Assembly (NCBI RefSeq): GCF_030272615.1
Contig: NC_081413.1
Span: 17,742,285 to 17,806,284 of the forward strand
Reading direction: 5' to 3'
Length of the DNA stretch: 64,000 nt
Source: Cryptomeria japonica
Taxonomy: Eukaryota > Streptophyta > Pinopsida > Cupressales > Cupressaceae
The notes under the pieces were generated by a model. The model searched no databases, was not told where the DNA came from, and was given only the letters and a program-made list of their open reading frames with translations. Numbering within the stretch: the stretch's first letter is position 1; each line of letters starts with the position of its first letter. Position numbers and translations under genes: made by a program. Shown here one piece after another: positions 46,506 to 60,049 of this stretch.

Positions 46506-47328
46506 CTAGTTCTCATCGGGAGTGGTAGAAACCCCTAACTTATCTCTCAGATATACAAATGTATCTGTAGGCAAAGGCTTAGTAAAGATATTTGCAATTT
46601 GATCCTTTGTAGATATATATTCTAATTTGACTTCTTCATCACTGACTTTCTCCCTCAAGAAATGATACTTAATTGATATATGCTTTGTTTTAGAATGCAG
46701 TACCAAATTCTTGGAAATATTAATAACATTTGAATTATCACAATATAATAGTAGGATCATCATAAATAACTCTAATGTCTTTCAACATCTTCTTCATCCA
46801 AACTGACTAAGTACAGTTTCTAGCACCAACAATGTATTCAGCTTCTGCAGTGGATAGAGAAATAGCATCTTGCTTATTACTTGCCCAAGAGACCAAATTC
46901 TTCCCTAGAAAGAATGCTCCACCGATAATGATCTTCAAGTCATCAATATCACCTGCCCAATCAACATTAGTATAAGCATGTAACATGAAATCATCATTCT
47001 TCGGATACCACAAACCATAGTCAACTATCCCCTTCAAGTATCTGAAAATCCTCTTCACAATAGTAACATGACTTTCTTTAGGATTAGCTTGAAATCTTGC
47101 ACAAAGACAAACAACATTCATAATGTCTAGACTAGTCTGAGACAAGTATAGTACTCCACTGACCATAGATCTATAAAAGGTCTGATTAACTTTCTAAGAT
47201 TCGTCATGCTTAGACAACTTGCATCCAGTTGCCATAGAAGTTCCAAGGGGTTTGGAATCAGCTAACCCACACTTCTTCAATAATTCCTTGACATACTTAG
47301 ATTGAGAAATAAAAATGCCTTTATCAAT
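46506..47328 (-). pseudogene. pol: E2 RNase H and RT connection
   Basis: 46807-47166 encodes SQTSLDIMNVVCLCARFQ, the IFRYLKGIVDYGLWYPKN connection, AYTNVDWAGD (first RNase H Asp shifted to Asn-Val-Asp), FFLGKNLVSWASNKQ and LSTAEAEYIVGARN. 46506-46763 encodes YCDNSNVINISKNLVLHSKT, where the usual third acidic residue is D in CDN, then HISIKYHFLRE and ISTKDQIANIFTKPLPTDTF, ending at STTPDEN. Stops separate the pieces. Confidence 0.87.
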
Positions 47329-48149
47329 CTATGTAATTTGCAATCCTAAGAAGAATTTCATCTCACCTATCATAGACATCTCAAACTCCTTTTGCATGTC
47401 ATCAACAAACTTCTTACTCAAATCATCATCTCCTCTAGAAATAATGTCATCACCAAAAACTTCAACAATCAAAATGTTATCATTATCAAACTTAAAGTAT
47501 AAGTTACTATCAACAATACCTTTATAAAATCCCAACTTCATCAAATACATGTCCAATCTAGCATACCAAGCTCTATGGGCTTGTTTAAGTCCATACAGTG
47601 CTTTCTTCAATCTGCAATCCATGTCTCCTTCATCTGATAAAGAAAATCCATTTGGTTGCTCAATGTAGACTTCCTCTTCCAAATCACCATTCAAAAAGGT
47701 TGACTTTACATCCATCTGATATACCTTGAATTTCTTATAAACAACATATGCAAGAAGTAGTCTAACAACTTCAATTCTAGCCACCATCATCAATTCCTTC
47801 CATTTGTAAATATCCCTTACACATCAATCTTGCTTTGTTTCTTACCACTTCACCGACTTCACTCAATTTATTGCAGAACACCCATTTTGTACCAATCACA
47901 TTCTTCTCTTTAGCTCTCAGAATAAGTTCCCATGTATTGTTCTTCTCAATCTAATTCAACTCTTCTTCGATAACTTTTATCCAATTCTCATCATTACAAG
48001 CTTCAACAACATATTTAGGTTCAATCTTGAAATCAAACATGTCTCTTCAACAACAATCCTTCTCCTAGACATCACACCTTTATTTTTGTCACCAATAATC
48101 TAATTTTCTTAATGATTTAATCTTACATACCTTGAGTCTTTTGATTGTT
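47329..48149 (-). pseudogene. pol: E2 reverse transcriptase
   Basis: The open piece 47329-47793 has the catalytic QMDVKSTFLNGDLEEEVY, then LKKALYGLKQAHRAWYARLD. The YVDD box is altered to FGDDIISRGDDD, so the first Val of the catalytic loop is Gly. The N-terminal part (47794-48149) is present with frame breaks, and a short deletion near 47785 has removed part of the segment before the catalytic Asp relative to E1. Confidence 0.85.
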
Positions 48150-49161
48150 CTAATTCTTAGGTTCCTGAACTTCTTCACCATCAGCAACAATATCCGGATT
48201 AACTATCTCTACCAGATCATTTTGCTTTAGGATCTCAGTCTGCACTTCCTTTGAAATAACATCCTGATCATCAAACTCATATTTGCATGTTCTAATATGC
48301 TTCTCATTACATTCATCAACCTTCACATTTGCACTTTCCACTATCTTTCTCAACCTCTTATTGTAACATTAGCAAGCCTTACTCTTAGTAGAATATCCCA
48401 AGAAGACTCCTTCATCACATCTTGCATCAAACTTTCCTATATCCTCATCTCTTTTGATATAACATTTTCTTCCAAAAATTCTAAAAAATATCTAACTGTA
48501 GGAAGATGACTAAACCATAACTCATAGGAATCTTACCGGAATCACCTTTTATATGCACCTGGTTGAATGTATATACAACAGTGATAACAACTTCTCTCGA
48601 AAAGGTCTGCAGAATATTCCTTTCAATCAACATAGTCCTAGTAGCATCCAAAATAGTTTTGTTCTTCCTTTCAACAACTCCATTCTACTAAGGGGTTCTA
48701 GGAGCAAATAAATGTATTCTAATTCCATTCTTGTCACAAAATGAATCAAACTCATCAGATGTGAATTATCCTCCTCTGTCAGATCTCAGACATTTGAGTT
48801 CCAATCTTGTCTCTGTCTCCACCTTAGCCTTGAATATCTTGAATTTCTCACGTGCTTTTGATTTCTCACTTAGAAAGGTAAAACACGTCATTCTAGAATA
48901 GTCATCAATCAACAACATGAAATATTTGTCACCCTCCATGCTTCTCACTCTTTTAGAACCACACAAATTAGTATGCACAAGATCTAATAATCCATTAGAT
49001 GTATACAACTTACTTTTAAATAAAATTCTTGTTTTCTTTCCCAACTAACATTCTTTACATACTGGATTAGAAGGTATCACAATATTAGGAAAATCTCTAA
49101 CAACTTGAGTAGAACTTATCCTAACCATGCAGTCAAAATTAACATGACATGTCCTTCTATG
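48150..49161 (-). pseudogene. pol: E2 integrase and downstream linker
   Basis: 48766-49044 encodes GKKTRILFKSKLYTSNGLLD, VHTNLCGSKRVRS (catalytic HTD changed to HTN), LLIDDYSRMTCFTFLSEKSK and the end LKCLRSDRGG with the second Asp. 48150-48353 holds the start of the linker. The C-terminal half of integrase (48354-48765) is recognisable only by collinearity with B. Confidence 0.82.
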
Positions 49162-50667
49162 TCATAACCAGCTTTCATCTATTTGAGCAATCAAACAACT
49201 TTTCTCACCAACATTTAAATGAAAGATATTATCTTTAGTCTTAGTTCCTGATGCAATCTCTATGCCAGAGGCATTTAGAATCTTGCATTTACCATTCTTG
49301 AATTGCAAATCATATCCCTTATCAACCATCTTTCCAACACTTAAAATATTATGCTTCAAACCTTCAAAATATAAGACATCATCAATATTATGCTTACCAT
49401 CAAGAGAAATAACACCTCTACAACGAATTACACAAGCTTTATCATCTCCACATCTCACTATACCACCACCATACTTCTCCATATTCACAAATTTGCTTTT
49501 ATCACTTGTCATATGATGTGAAAAACCAATGTCAATTACCCATTCATCTTTCTCTTCAATGTTAGCAGCCAAAGCTTTCTCCTCAACAATGCATCTTGTA
49601 GAATTCACCGATACCAGATTATCTTCCTTGATAACAATAAATACAAATTCATCTTCTGAATTCCCATTCTCAGACTCTTCATCTGTCACACCTTCATCAA
49701 CAACATAATAACATTTCTTCTGATATCTAAACTTTTGATTAGGCTTATAGGGCTTATCATGCTTCTCATATCTATCATGCTTATCATGCCTATCATACTT
49801 TGACATCCTTTCAAGACACCTAGAAGAAAAATGTCCTATTTTATTACAAGAAAAAACTTTCAAAGGTAACTTTCCATTATACTTACCGGCTCCCTTAGGC
49901 AATCTCCGAGCAATAAGTGCTTCCAGCTCATCCAACTCTCTTTCCTGTTCTTCCATCTCTCTCATTTCTATTTCATATCTGGAAACCCTAGATGAACTTT
50001 CTCCCAGATCATACTTCTGCTTCCTGGATATAGAGGCCTTAAATGCACACTCAGATTTACCATGTGATTCTCCAAATTTACTCAACTCAAATGCAACAAG
50101 CTTGCCAACTAGCATGTCTCTTGTCACTGTAGTCACAGTCCAGATCTCATCAATAGCAACAACTTTAGATTTGTAAGGAGGCAAAGATCTCAACTCTTTA
50201 GCAACAATCTCATCTTCTTCAAGAGTTCCACCGACACATCTAATGTTCATGACAAGTTCATTCACTTTAGCCATAAAGGATTATATGTTCTCATCTTCTC
50301 CCATCTTCAACATCTCATACTTTCCTTTCGAACTCTGCAATTTAGCAACTTTTACATGTCTATATCCTTCATACAAGGTCTCTAACTTCTCCCAGATTTC
50401 ATGTGTAGTCTGCAAGCCCATCACATTTGTCATCTCAGAATCATCCAACTCACTCAGCAATGCTTCTTTAGCACTTATGTTATGTTCAACATCCTTGATC
50501 TCACTTGCACTAACCAAACCATTCTGAGGAACATTGTAGGTATTTTTTATAATCTTCTAATAGTCTTCTCCAAGACACTTCAAATGACACTCCATCTAGT
50601 CCTTCCATACAGTGTAATTGCTTCCATCAAATCTCATTCTCTCTTTATTGAAAACATAGGTTACCAT
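49162..50667 (-). pseudogene. gag: E2 Gag and protease
   Basis: The ATG at 50667 lies 43 bases from the PBS. Open pieces are 50281-50517 and 49162-50274 (370 codons, the longest in the B/E group). In the latter the Gag core (VMNIRCVGGTLEEDEIVAKE) leads to a knuckle FSCNKIGHFSSRC whose first Cys is replaced by Val. A His/Lys/Asp-rich stretch with repeated RHDKHDRYEKHDK follows, then an acidic linker. The protease motif reads WVIDIGFSHHM, so the catalytic DSG is DIG. The later segments IRCRGVISLDG and LYFEGLKHNILSVGKM are intact. Confidence 0.88.
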
Positions 50668-50709
50668 CCCAGATCTCCTCAAGCGGTCAAGCTTCTTCCG
50701 AAGGATCTA

Positions 50710-50721
50710 GCTTTGATACCA
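50710..50721 (-). other. E2 primer-binding site
   Basis: Minus TGGTATCAAAGC, one mismatch from the initiator-Met complement, two bases from the right LTR. Confidence 0.92.
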
Positions 50722-50723
50722 AT

Positions 50724-52066
50724 TGTTGGCAACAACAATGAAGGAAAAGTGAGAGGGGGGAATCAGTTTTCATCGAATTAAATAAATTAAGAACAATTTC
50801 AAATCTGATCAACTGTAGCAAGAACAAAGATAAACACAATAAAAACAACACACATAACACCAATATTTTGACGTGGAAAACCCGGTTAAGGGAAAAACCA
50901 CAGTCGGAACCTACCCACAATAAGATGATACTCTGCAGTAGTATGTGTAAATATTATAATGGGGAATGCACATGCATTCAGGCACACTGCATAGAGCTCA
51001 CTGCTCAAAATATGATAATCTAGAAGGCTACAACCCTCAGGGAAGGTTCGCTACCTTACAAGAAAATTCGGACAACAATTTGGTTTACATGAACTGAAAG
51101 AATAGCATCTTCAAATGCTTGATGACAATTCCGGTTAACCACATTTGTCTGCCTTGCAACACTCTCTGCTCAACACTTTACATCAAAAGATGAATTCGCT
51201 TATTTGCACATACACCACTCTCTAATAACGTAGACACAACCTCTAACAACCACCGATCTCCAAATTACATGAATATAACACCTATTTATACAAATCATCA
51301 ACATTGACCACAAGGTTAGCTCAACCCTTAAGACCTAATTACAAAATTACATCACACGATACATAAATCAACCACCAAACCAATACAATGTCGTGATGAC
51401 ATAGCATGACCCAAATAAAAATCTTCGAACACAAACACCACCAAAAATCTCGCCAAGATCATCTGCAACATGCTACACCACCAAAAAATGTCGCATAACA
51501 TGAAGAGCATCACTAGACCCATAAGATCCTCAATAATGCGCACCATGATCAATGTAAACTAGGAAAACAAATATGAGATGATTAGGAAACACCAACAAGT
51601 GCGTTAGAACCATTCGCAATAGCTGCACCAACACCACTTAATCAAATATTCGTCGACCAACACGCTGATACTCAAGAATACTCAAACAATAGCAACTGGG
51701 ACTAGAAAGATAACTTGTGGAACACCAAATAATAGATCATTTGAATTGAAGTTACACATGAGCATCCCAAACACTCTCCCAATTTTGCAACTCAATATAT
51801 AATCATTTTGGAGTACAACGTATCAAACACCAGAACACTACAACACTGAACAGTGAAAAGCCAATCCTCAAACCAAAATCCATAACCTGATCAAATCACC
51901 ACATAGCATCATGAAACCAACTCTGAATCAAGTATCTCTAGCTGATTGAGCATATCAAATAGATAAACCAACCAGATCAACTCTCTGCAATTACCAGAAC
52001 ACCAAAACACATGAATATGTTGACATCAATGACAACAACATATCCTAGCAGTAGTAATGTCCAACA
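50724..52066 (-). repeat. E2 5' LTR (right copy)
   Basis: The 1343-bp LTR runs from TGTTGGCAAC to TGTCCAACA. R-U5 hairpin ACGTGG...CCACAG lies at 50872-50902 and TATA-like TATTTATA at 51282-51289. The next five bases (52067-52071, TTTTC) would be the TSD; its partner is missing at the truncated left end of E. Confidence 0.92.
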
Positions 52067-52071
52067 TTTTC

Positions 52072-52283
52072 CACCACAAAGAAAAATGTGCACCCAAAAT
52101 TGAGCTCTACTCAATGTACTCTTACTGTGTTCCACCTTCCAGACTTAAGCAAAATAGACTTCGAACTTTTGTTAGAATGATTCTGCATATTTTAGATGAA
52201 ACTTCTGATCTGAGTTGCCATCAATGACAACATCCAAACATTCCTCAAGCACTTATCTCTTCTGGTAGCATCTCTTGCCAACA
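52072..52283 (-). repeat. LTR end fragment that hosted composite E
   Basis: The stretch resembles the last 150 bases of the F LTR (TTCCAGACTTAAGCAAAAT, GTTGCCATCAATGACAACAT, ATCTCTTGCCAACA at 52283). It is the terminal part of an F-like LTR in minus orientation. E inserted into it, but the other half of this LTR is not found to the left of E1. Confidence 0.65.
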
Positions 52284-55200
52284 ACGCCTTCTCAATACAA
52301 GTGTCATCACTCTTTCTCCTATTGATGTACTTTCTTATTCTTTACATGATGTGTGACAATGAGGATCACCTCTATTTTATTAATTAGTCGTCTTATATTA
52401 TGGAATTGAGATCAATCTATTATAATATGATAAAATATCTACATAACTCTATTTGGTTTCCTTTGTTATGGTATTGAGGGACCTTTATAATCACATCTTG
52501 TAACTAACACATGGTATAGAGTTAACCTCTATCTTTCTCTCTTCTATTTTCCCATGAAGTCTCTATATATCTCTTCATATATTATGTCATTACCCCATTA
52601 TGTAGCACATGTAGATTAATTTCTTCCTTTATTGTCATTCATAGTGGTATGTTGAATCTTAAGTACAACCATATTTTTTTTGGTTTCATAAGACAACCTT
52701 CTTCATCATTATTTTCCTCACCTATATTTTGAATGGTACAAACAGTTTGTTCTAGGGGCAAGTATTCTTTCTAACAACCCCCCTGTTATTTCTTCTCCTT
52801 TACAATGCCTTAAATTTTTACATACTATGTTTGTAGATCTTTTAAGCGGGCATACAATCTAGTTACATATGCATTCACATATATGTGCATCCACTTTAGC
52901 TGCATGCTCCTTGAAATGTCGGTAGATTATAAGCCACCCAATAATAAAATTTTGTAGCTTGTGTGATTCACATGGTTTATTTTAGTAGTATTTGATTCAT
53001 CTAGTAATAGGCTTTGCTAGACCATGCACTTTATATGACTTACCTTTTTAGTATCTCCTTGTCATCCCGCAACATAGTTTATAATGTCTAATTTTCATGA
53101 AAGTATTAAATGTGATTTGCATTACCCCTATGATAGAGCAAGATAGTGCCCAAGTCATAGATACTCTTTCGTATTGATTGATTCCCTATCTTTTTGTGTA
53201 TATTATCTCTTTAGAGAAACCAATCAACTCATTACATTCTTCTTACTATTTTATGATTTCTCTATTTGTCACATCTTTTATTTTCATTGTATTGTGGGGA
53301 TGATGCAAAGTATTGAGACCTCTTTTGGAATAAGGTCTCTTTCATATTTTTAATCCAAATTTTTTCTTTGTTTGTTTTCTATGTGCTTTTATGCCTTGTG
53401 TATGTATTGTTCATGTTTTTAGATATATGTTTATAATGTTCTGACACATTGTTTTGTAGATTTCTATTTTTTGACACTCTTTGCCTTGTGTAGGTTTTGT
53501 TGTCTAGCATATCTAGTTATCAACCTAGGGGCATGGTCCCCTTGCTTGAAGAGCTTTATCCTTCCTGTATATTATCTTTTGGGGGTTTAATGATGTTGTT
53601 TACTTTCTAGTATTTCCTTTTCTATAATTTAGCATGCATATTCACACATTTTCATAAGCTCACTTAAGTGGGGGTAAATAGAAAATTCTATTCCCTTGCA
53701 ATTTCATTCTATGTTTTGCACTCACATTGGTGTGTATCCCCCCTAATGTATTTTTGTGTTTATTTAAACCCTCGTATTAGCCTTTCCCCTCCCATGGTAT
53801 GAATCCCTTGTCTTCTCTTGTATCTTTTTGTCAAAATGATGTTGAAACTATCTAAACCTTATATTTTATTATTTTTCATTCTTTCTAGAGCTTAAATTAT
53901 TTGGACACTAGTGCTACACATGGATGTTTGCATAATGCACTAGTGTCTCATGATGGTTTCTCATGTGTTGACCCTTTTTGAGAATTTCACAACATGTAAC
54001 CTACCTAGGTTGGTGGTAACCACTTGAGACAAATCTAAATGGATTTATAGCTTCTTCTCCTTCCTTCTTTCCCATTTTGATTCTATCTTTTATTTTACCA
54101 CACACTCTCTCACACATTGACTCTCTTACACTCTTAACCTATCTACAACTATCTATAACTCTTTCTATAGCTTCTTATAGATCTTCTTTATAATTTGTTC
54201 CTCCTTGTGAGCACATCAATGTCACTTCTTAAATATTCATGTTAAAGGAATTATGAAATTTAACATTTAACTCTTGTCCTCTTTGGCTTCCTTCAAGAGG
54301 TGATATTGTCCTTACATATTTGTTCTTATCTTCTTTACTTTTTTTAATTAATATTCTAGTATTCTTTTGTAATTCCCATAACGACATCAAGATATTCACA
54401 TCTTTATTGTCTCTCTCATTTTAGTTATATTATTTATGGTGGCATTGCTCTTAATTACTACATGCACTTAGGATAGGAACACACTATTTTTTACTATATA
54501 TATGATTGATTGTTTGTGGAAATTTAATGACCAATATAGGGGTTTGGCATAAAGGCAAGCTCCTAGATAGCCCCAAGCATTTTTTCTTTTATTTTTTCAA
54601 GTATTTTGAGAGCACTCAACCACATGGACATTTGTAAGTGCTTTCATATTAATTATTCCTGTATATTTTCTAATTAAAATTAGTTAGATCTTGTTAGTTA
54701 GCATATTTATTTATATTTGTATTACTGAATATAGTGTTGGTGCATTCCTATTTTTGGTTATATATGTCAGGTGAACTATTGGACTAAACTAGCTACTTTT
54801 TGAAAGTACTTCAATGTTTTGGACCACACAAATGACAACTTGTCACATAGATGTCCATGCAATGTAGTGACATATTTGATAGCATTCTTTATCTTTTGTT
54901 GCTAGGTACCTTATTTAATGTTTTTTTATGCTCATAGTAATGTAATATTAAATTTAAAGTAAACTAATTTTTACCTTTAACACATACAATACTTCATGAC
55001 AAAATGCCAAAGTAGAGACATACATACATTTGGCTACAAGTGCATCTTGTGAGTGGATACACCTAATGATGAAAGCACGCCTGACATTCCTTACATATGT
55101 ATTAATCTTGTCTACATCAAAATTGGCACATATGATTTTGTTACGCACGTGCAACATGCTATCCCATACACACACTAAATCATGATTTTCATGGTTTAGC

Positions 55201-57008
55201 ATGTGTGATGACCTACTTTTCTATTCCCAGTTAATTATAATAGATTCTCCCCTAAGTCTAGTTTTTAGGCACATATCAGTATACTTGCACTTGTTGGTTG
55301 CTTATATTATTATTATTATTATTTAGACTACAAGAATTGGGTTGCCCCTATAAACTATAGTGTGTTGAGTAAGCTTTTTAACATGATTGATGATGTTGGC
55401 ATGACACATCCTCTAATGCCATGTGGGTGGGGAGGATATTGGACCTTATGACCTCATTCCTAATACAAGAAACTCTTGTCAATCAATTGAAGACCCCAAC
55501 TTGGTTGTTTATATTGTTACACTCACTCTACCTAGTGACAATCTAGTGGAACATGCTCTATTTTACTCATTTTCTATCTTTGATCTACTCTATGTACTCT
55601 AGGGTCTAAGGATGAAAACAATATATTTTCACCCTCTACTCCTATATATTCATCTCAAACCTTGATTTTTTTCCCTAATCAATTTTTCACCCCCTTCATT
55701 CTTTTTCATCTCACTTCTCTATTTTATCATCTTTTTCCCTTTATTTTTTCCATTGATCCCCATTTTTTTAATCATTTTTTTCTTTCAATAGGTCACTTAT
55801 GCTATCCCAACCTCTTGAGGGGGCATTATGCCTCCAAATTTATAACCTCATTTGTTCCAACTGATTGGTACATATCACCACCTTCTTCATCCCAAAAAGC
55901 ATTATATTTTTTTTTTAATATTGCTTCTACTAAATTGCAATGTTGTCTCAGAAGGACAAAATGTAAACACTAGAATCTCATCCCTGATCCACTCATTAAA
56001 ATAATTCATATTCTATTAGTTAATCAACCTTCACCAAAATCACGTTAATTAAATAATCATTATTATTTAATTAATTTTAAAATAAATAAAATACCATATT
56101 AAAATATTTTAATAAATTATTTTTCATAAATATTAAATAAATTTAAATAAATATAATATCCATAAGTAATTTAATAAAAAAACATGATTTACACTAAATT
56201 GGATTGATTCATCAATCAGTTTAGTTAACTAATCAATTTATTTAGTTAGCTCATTAATCAACATGAGACAACTAGCTAATTATTACCACCTCTCCAAATA
56301 TACTTCATTAACAATAAGAGTTAATTCATGATCAAAGATCAAATCCTAGCCCTCCATTCATCTCAACAAAAAAATTATAAATCCAAGATCAAATTTATCA
56401 TTTACACACACAATCCATGAATGTAAAGTTATGTTGCTTAAGTGAGTAACCAATGTAGCTACGATTCCACATTCAACTCTTGAGCATATCCACATTTACA
56501 ATGTACAACTAGAGATATTGAAGGCTTTCTTTAAGGCCTTTCACTTGGGTGCAATTACCTCTCAAACTCAAATAGAGGTGCAATTGGATATAAGGTAAAT
56601 ACTTGATTACATTTGAACCTCATTTTTATGCTTTGTGCTCTCTTATCCATAGTTTTAAATGAAAAAGTATATTTGCAAATGAATGGTTTAGTTTTTTGTT
56701 TTCTTTTGAGCACTTTCAAAATACAACTTCAAGAAGTTTTTTATTCCTCTAATTCAATCCAAAATATTGTTTGAATGTTTGTTTAATGCTTACTTTGATA
56801 GTCATATAAGAGATACATTTTACATTTGAAAGTTTTGAATTTCTATTGTATAATGAGTAAAATTTTATCTATAAATTATTTTCAATAAGTGGCTTCACTA
56901 TTAAATGATATCAAAACATAGATTTTGATGTAATGCTTTTTTGACGACACAATTCAACTTATTGATTTCTGATGGGTGTTGTTTTTGGTGATGCCATTTT
57001 GGAATGGG
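52284..57008. other. Intergenic, no gene recognised
   Basis: In 4.7 kb I see no supported coding region. Short open frames such as 54954-55202 and 55662-55973 are AT-rich and motif-free. 56046-56200 is a very AT-rich, near-palindromic tract (TTAATTAA, AATTTAAATAAATAT). An (ATT)n run lies at about 55306-55324. Confidence 0.4.
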
Positions 57009-57222
57009 AAAAATAACTCCTACAAAGGTTGGTTTTAGGGAGGTTGGAATAGTTGGTCCAACTCTAGAAATAATGACTTTATTGTAGTGTTGAAAAAGGC
57101 ATTGGCACACTTTAGGGTGGTAGGTTTTTTCATGGTTTAGGCAACATATTTAAGGGTAGGAGCACTCAAATATCCATTAATGTGGATACTCAATACCTTC
57201 ACCTATGAAATATTCTTAACCT
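57009..57222 (+). repeat. Dispersed repeat S, copy 2
   Basis: Partner of 32771-32991; similarity stops near AATATTCTTAACC, where copy 1 meets E1. The 69-codon frame at 57180-57389 starts inside it and is hydrophobic chance sequence. Confidence 0.65.
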
Positions 57223-57504
57223 TGCCATGCATGGACAACTTAATCAACTCATTATTGAAGAACAAAAATCTCATTTTATTCTTAATCTTAATCATATCCC
57301 TCCTAACCTTAACTAGTTTGAAAATTTTATGTGGGTCATACATTTTATTTGTTTTATATTTTTATCATTTTTGTAAGTTAATTCTTTAATAATTTTAGTT
57401 AGCACACTGACATCATCATAATCCAACCCATACTACAACTGTAAATTTTTAAAAATTAAAAAGATACAGTATAATAATATAATTGTAAAATAATGTATGT
57501 TAAT

Positions 57505-57957
57505 GGGCATCATAGGGTTGATCCTAGGAAGAGTAGGGAGGACGTTGAATGGTCCAAACCGGAGCCCAGATGGGTGAAAGTAAATTTTGATGGAGCATCA
57601 AAAGGGAATCCTGGACCATCGGGAGTTGGATGTGTTGCTAGGGATGTAGAAGGTAACATCCTTGCAATGGAAAAGAAAAAAATGGGGATCAGAACCAATA
57701 ATGATGCATAAGTCCAGGTGGCAATGTTGGCAGTGGATTTGGCAAAAAAACTCAATTACACCTGGAAGGTGATTCCCAGGTTGTGATTAAAGCAATTGCC
57801 AATGGGGATGCTCATGTGTGGAAATTTGACAAATTGCTACGCATCATTCGAAGGAAACTAGTAGGATTCAAAATTTTCAAAATCACCCATGTGTACAGGG
57901 AGGGTAATGTACTGGCAGACTCATTGTACAAAATGGCGACCAAGGTGGTGGGATGAT
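57505..57957 (+). pseudogene. RNase H-like domain, decayed (copy 1)
   Basis: The translation gives a type-I RNase H domain of the plant RVT_3 or LINE-associated kind. WVKVNFDGASKGNPGPSG carries the first catalytic Asp, then GVGCVARDVEGNI and RTNNDA. A TAA (57709-57711) then replaces the catalytic Glu. A frame change in the seven-A run at 57744-57750 leads to LHLEGDSQVVIKAI (third acidic site) and ITHVYREGNVLADSLYKMA (His and last Asp region), ending at TGA near 57955. The family cleaves RNA in RNA-DNA hybrids. No RT is found upstream, so it is either a LINE 3' fragment or a derived single-domain gene. Confidence 0.85.
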
Positions 57958-58560
57958 ATTGGTAGAGACCGACATACTGTCGAATTGGCGCGAGAGAGGG
58001 AAGGATGAAATTATGGCTAATTGAGTTAGCAGTAGGACTACCACATTTATTTCCATCTATTTTGTTGACCTTCGGGTTGGTAGGGAGATCAGCGTACAGT
58101 GAGGTGGTGTATTTGGATGATTTGCATTTATTTCCTCCAAGTCATACGTATGTAGGATTTATTACCATTTTTGGAGTCGTGGGAGATCTGCCTTTTATCT
58201 TTGTGTTGGGGTGAATTCATTTCATTCTTTTTTTTGTTTGTGGATCAAGTCTGTGGAGGAAGGTGAAATAGGATTGTGAATATGGAGGTGAACTTTAGCC
58301 TAAAAGCCTCCAAATAACAAATGGCATTTTGCGGCAAGATCATCATTAAGCGATTGAAGATCATCTTCACTATAGATGTCCCATTTTTTCTTATTCAGGT
58401 GCGGCAGGTCCTCGAGTATGAATTTTTGCTTGCAAACCAAAAATATTGCACAAACACAGATATTTCATCCATGTTTTGTGCATGAGGTCTAGAGTGTGGG
58501 AGCATTCAAGAGGTGAAAATAATTATGGAAAGGTGTGTGAAGCCAAAATGGAGGCAAGGG
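57958..58560 (+). other. Continuation of the RNase H unit up to the F insertion
   Basis: This non-repetitive stretch is somewhat richer in GC than the flanks and contiguous with 62258 onward once F is removed. It could be coding remnant, but I see stops in all frames and recognise nothing. Confidence 0.35.
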
Positions 58561-59681
58561 TGTTGGAATCAAGGAACATTGAGAGGGGGGGGTGAATAAG
58601 TGTTCTACAATTTTTAACTTTGTTAACTTGTTCTTTCAACCACTTAATGCAAATGAACAAAAGGAAAATGGAGAAACACAAAGAAATCAACAACACCATA
58701 ACACCAAGATTTTTACATGGAAACCCGGTTAAGGGAAAAACCATGATGGGGATGAACCCACAATATAAATATACTCTGTAGAAGTATATAAATATTACAT
58801 AGGAGAATGCACATGCATTCAAGCACACTACTTAGAGCTCACTGCTCAAAACAATAAAGGCTACAACCCTGAGAAGACTTGATGTCTTACAATATCTTTT
58901 ACAAAAGATAATTGGAATGTCTAAACTAAAAAAAAACATCTAAAAATGCCAAAATATAGTTTTGGTTAAGCACAAAATACTTTAGTCTCACACTGCTCTA
59001 TTCTTCTGATCTGCAATCTTCTGGAGCACAAATCCTTTATTTGCGTACGTGAAATTGTGCACAATCGATCATAAACACTTTCCACACATATCTCGATATA
59101 TAAAATGAACATATCCATCTGACTTATATATCTGCAACATGAAATTAGATCTTCTACATGTCGGCTTCAAGAATTTTTTTTTATAAATAATGAAACGTGT
59201 ATACCAAGTCGGCTCAATTCGAACTCTAATGCATATGCAGACCAAAAATAATTGTCCACACACTACCAAAATTGTATAACAACATGCCACGATCACATAA
59301 CTGAGCACCAAAATCAATCCACATAATCCACACAATGATTATTTACATAATATTGCTAAATTGCTCTGGCAAACTGAGAACCAACACACCAGATCGTCTA
59401 ACTCAACCACGAGTCAACACCGAATACCACAAACTTGGAATATGGTAGATAACACATCCATAATGCTTCCCTAAGATTCGTAACACAAGATATAAACATG
59501 TATTGAAGTACGTATCGATCAACCTATTCTCTGTCAAATATTTTGTTTTCCAGTCTACCAGACTTAACCAAAATCAATTACTCTTTCAGTATGAACAAAT
59601 TGAGCTATGCAGATGGGTGCATTAGCATTAGTCGCCATCAATGACAACATTGGTTCATCTATGCAATGTCTCTTGCCAACA
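58561..59681 (-). repeat. Element F 3' LTR (left copy)
   Basis: The 1121-bp LTR has an R-U5 hairpin CATGG...CCATG at 58716-58745 and a G run near 58584-58592. It is followed by PPT (plus ATCTCCCCCTTTGGCATTGA, 59682-59701). Confidence 0.92.
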
Positions 59682-59850
59682 ATCTCCCCCTTTGGCATTG
59701 ATGGCAATACTTAGTGAAAAATGACAAGTGTCGGAACCTAAACCAAAACACTATACACTGCAACCAAAAATCTAACAACCGGACTTCAAAAGTAAAAAAA
59801 TCTCCCTAAGATCAACATTTTTCACTTTCCTACACTCCCCCTTTGACATC
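59682..59850 (-). other. Element F polypurine tract and inner copies
   Basis: The main tract abuts the LTR at 59682-59697 (minus AATGCCAAAGGGGGAGAT). Weaker copies are ATCTCCCTAAGATC near 59801 and ACTCCCCCTTTGAC near 59835. Confidence 0.8.
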
Positions 59851-60049
59851 AATGGCAAATATGGGGTTCTGGAAACTAAAGGTCTCATCAAAAGTTTATG
59901 TACAATCCTGGATATATATACACACAGACTATGCATATTCATATGAGCTAAAAAAAATCAACAAAAAGATTCTTCAACAAGGCATAGTCATTGTCCCAAC
60001 TCTTCTTCATGCATTCCAAAATGGATATGTGACCACTGAATAACAAATC

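Larger units (their letters stand above)
32992..52066 (-). mobile_element. Composite E: tandem copia array (E1 internal, LTR, E2 internal, LTR) with nested D
   Basis: Two internal regions in the same minus orientation share one LTR: E1 (32992-36847, 3' end missing), shared LTR (36848-37419 plus 45364-46139, split by D), E2 (46140-50723), right LTR (50724-52066). The shared LTR without D and one TSD copy is 1343 bp, exactly the length of the right LTR. Unequal recombination between LTRs of two related copies is the usual origin; E1 and E2 differ enough to be separate insertions. The left end has no LTR, PPT or TSD. Confidence 0.9.
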
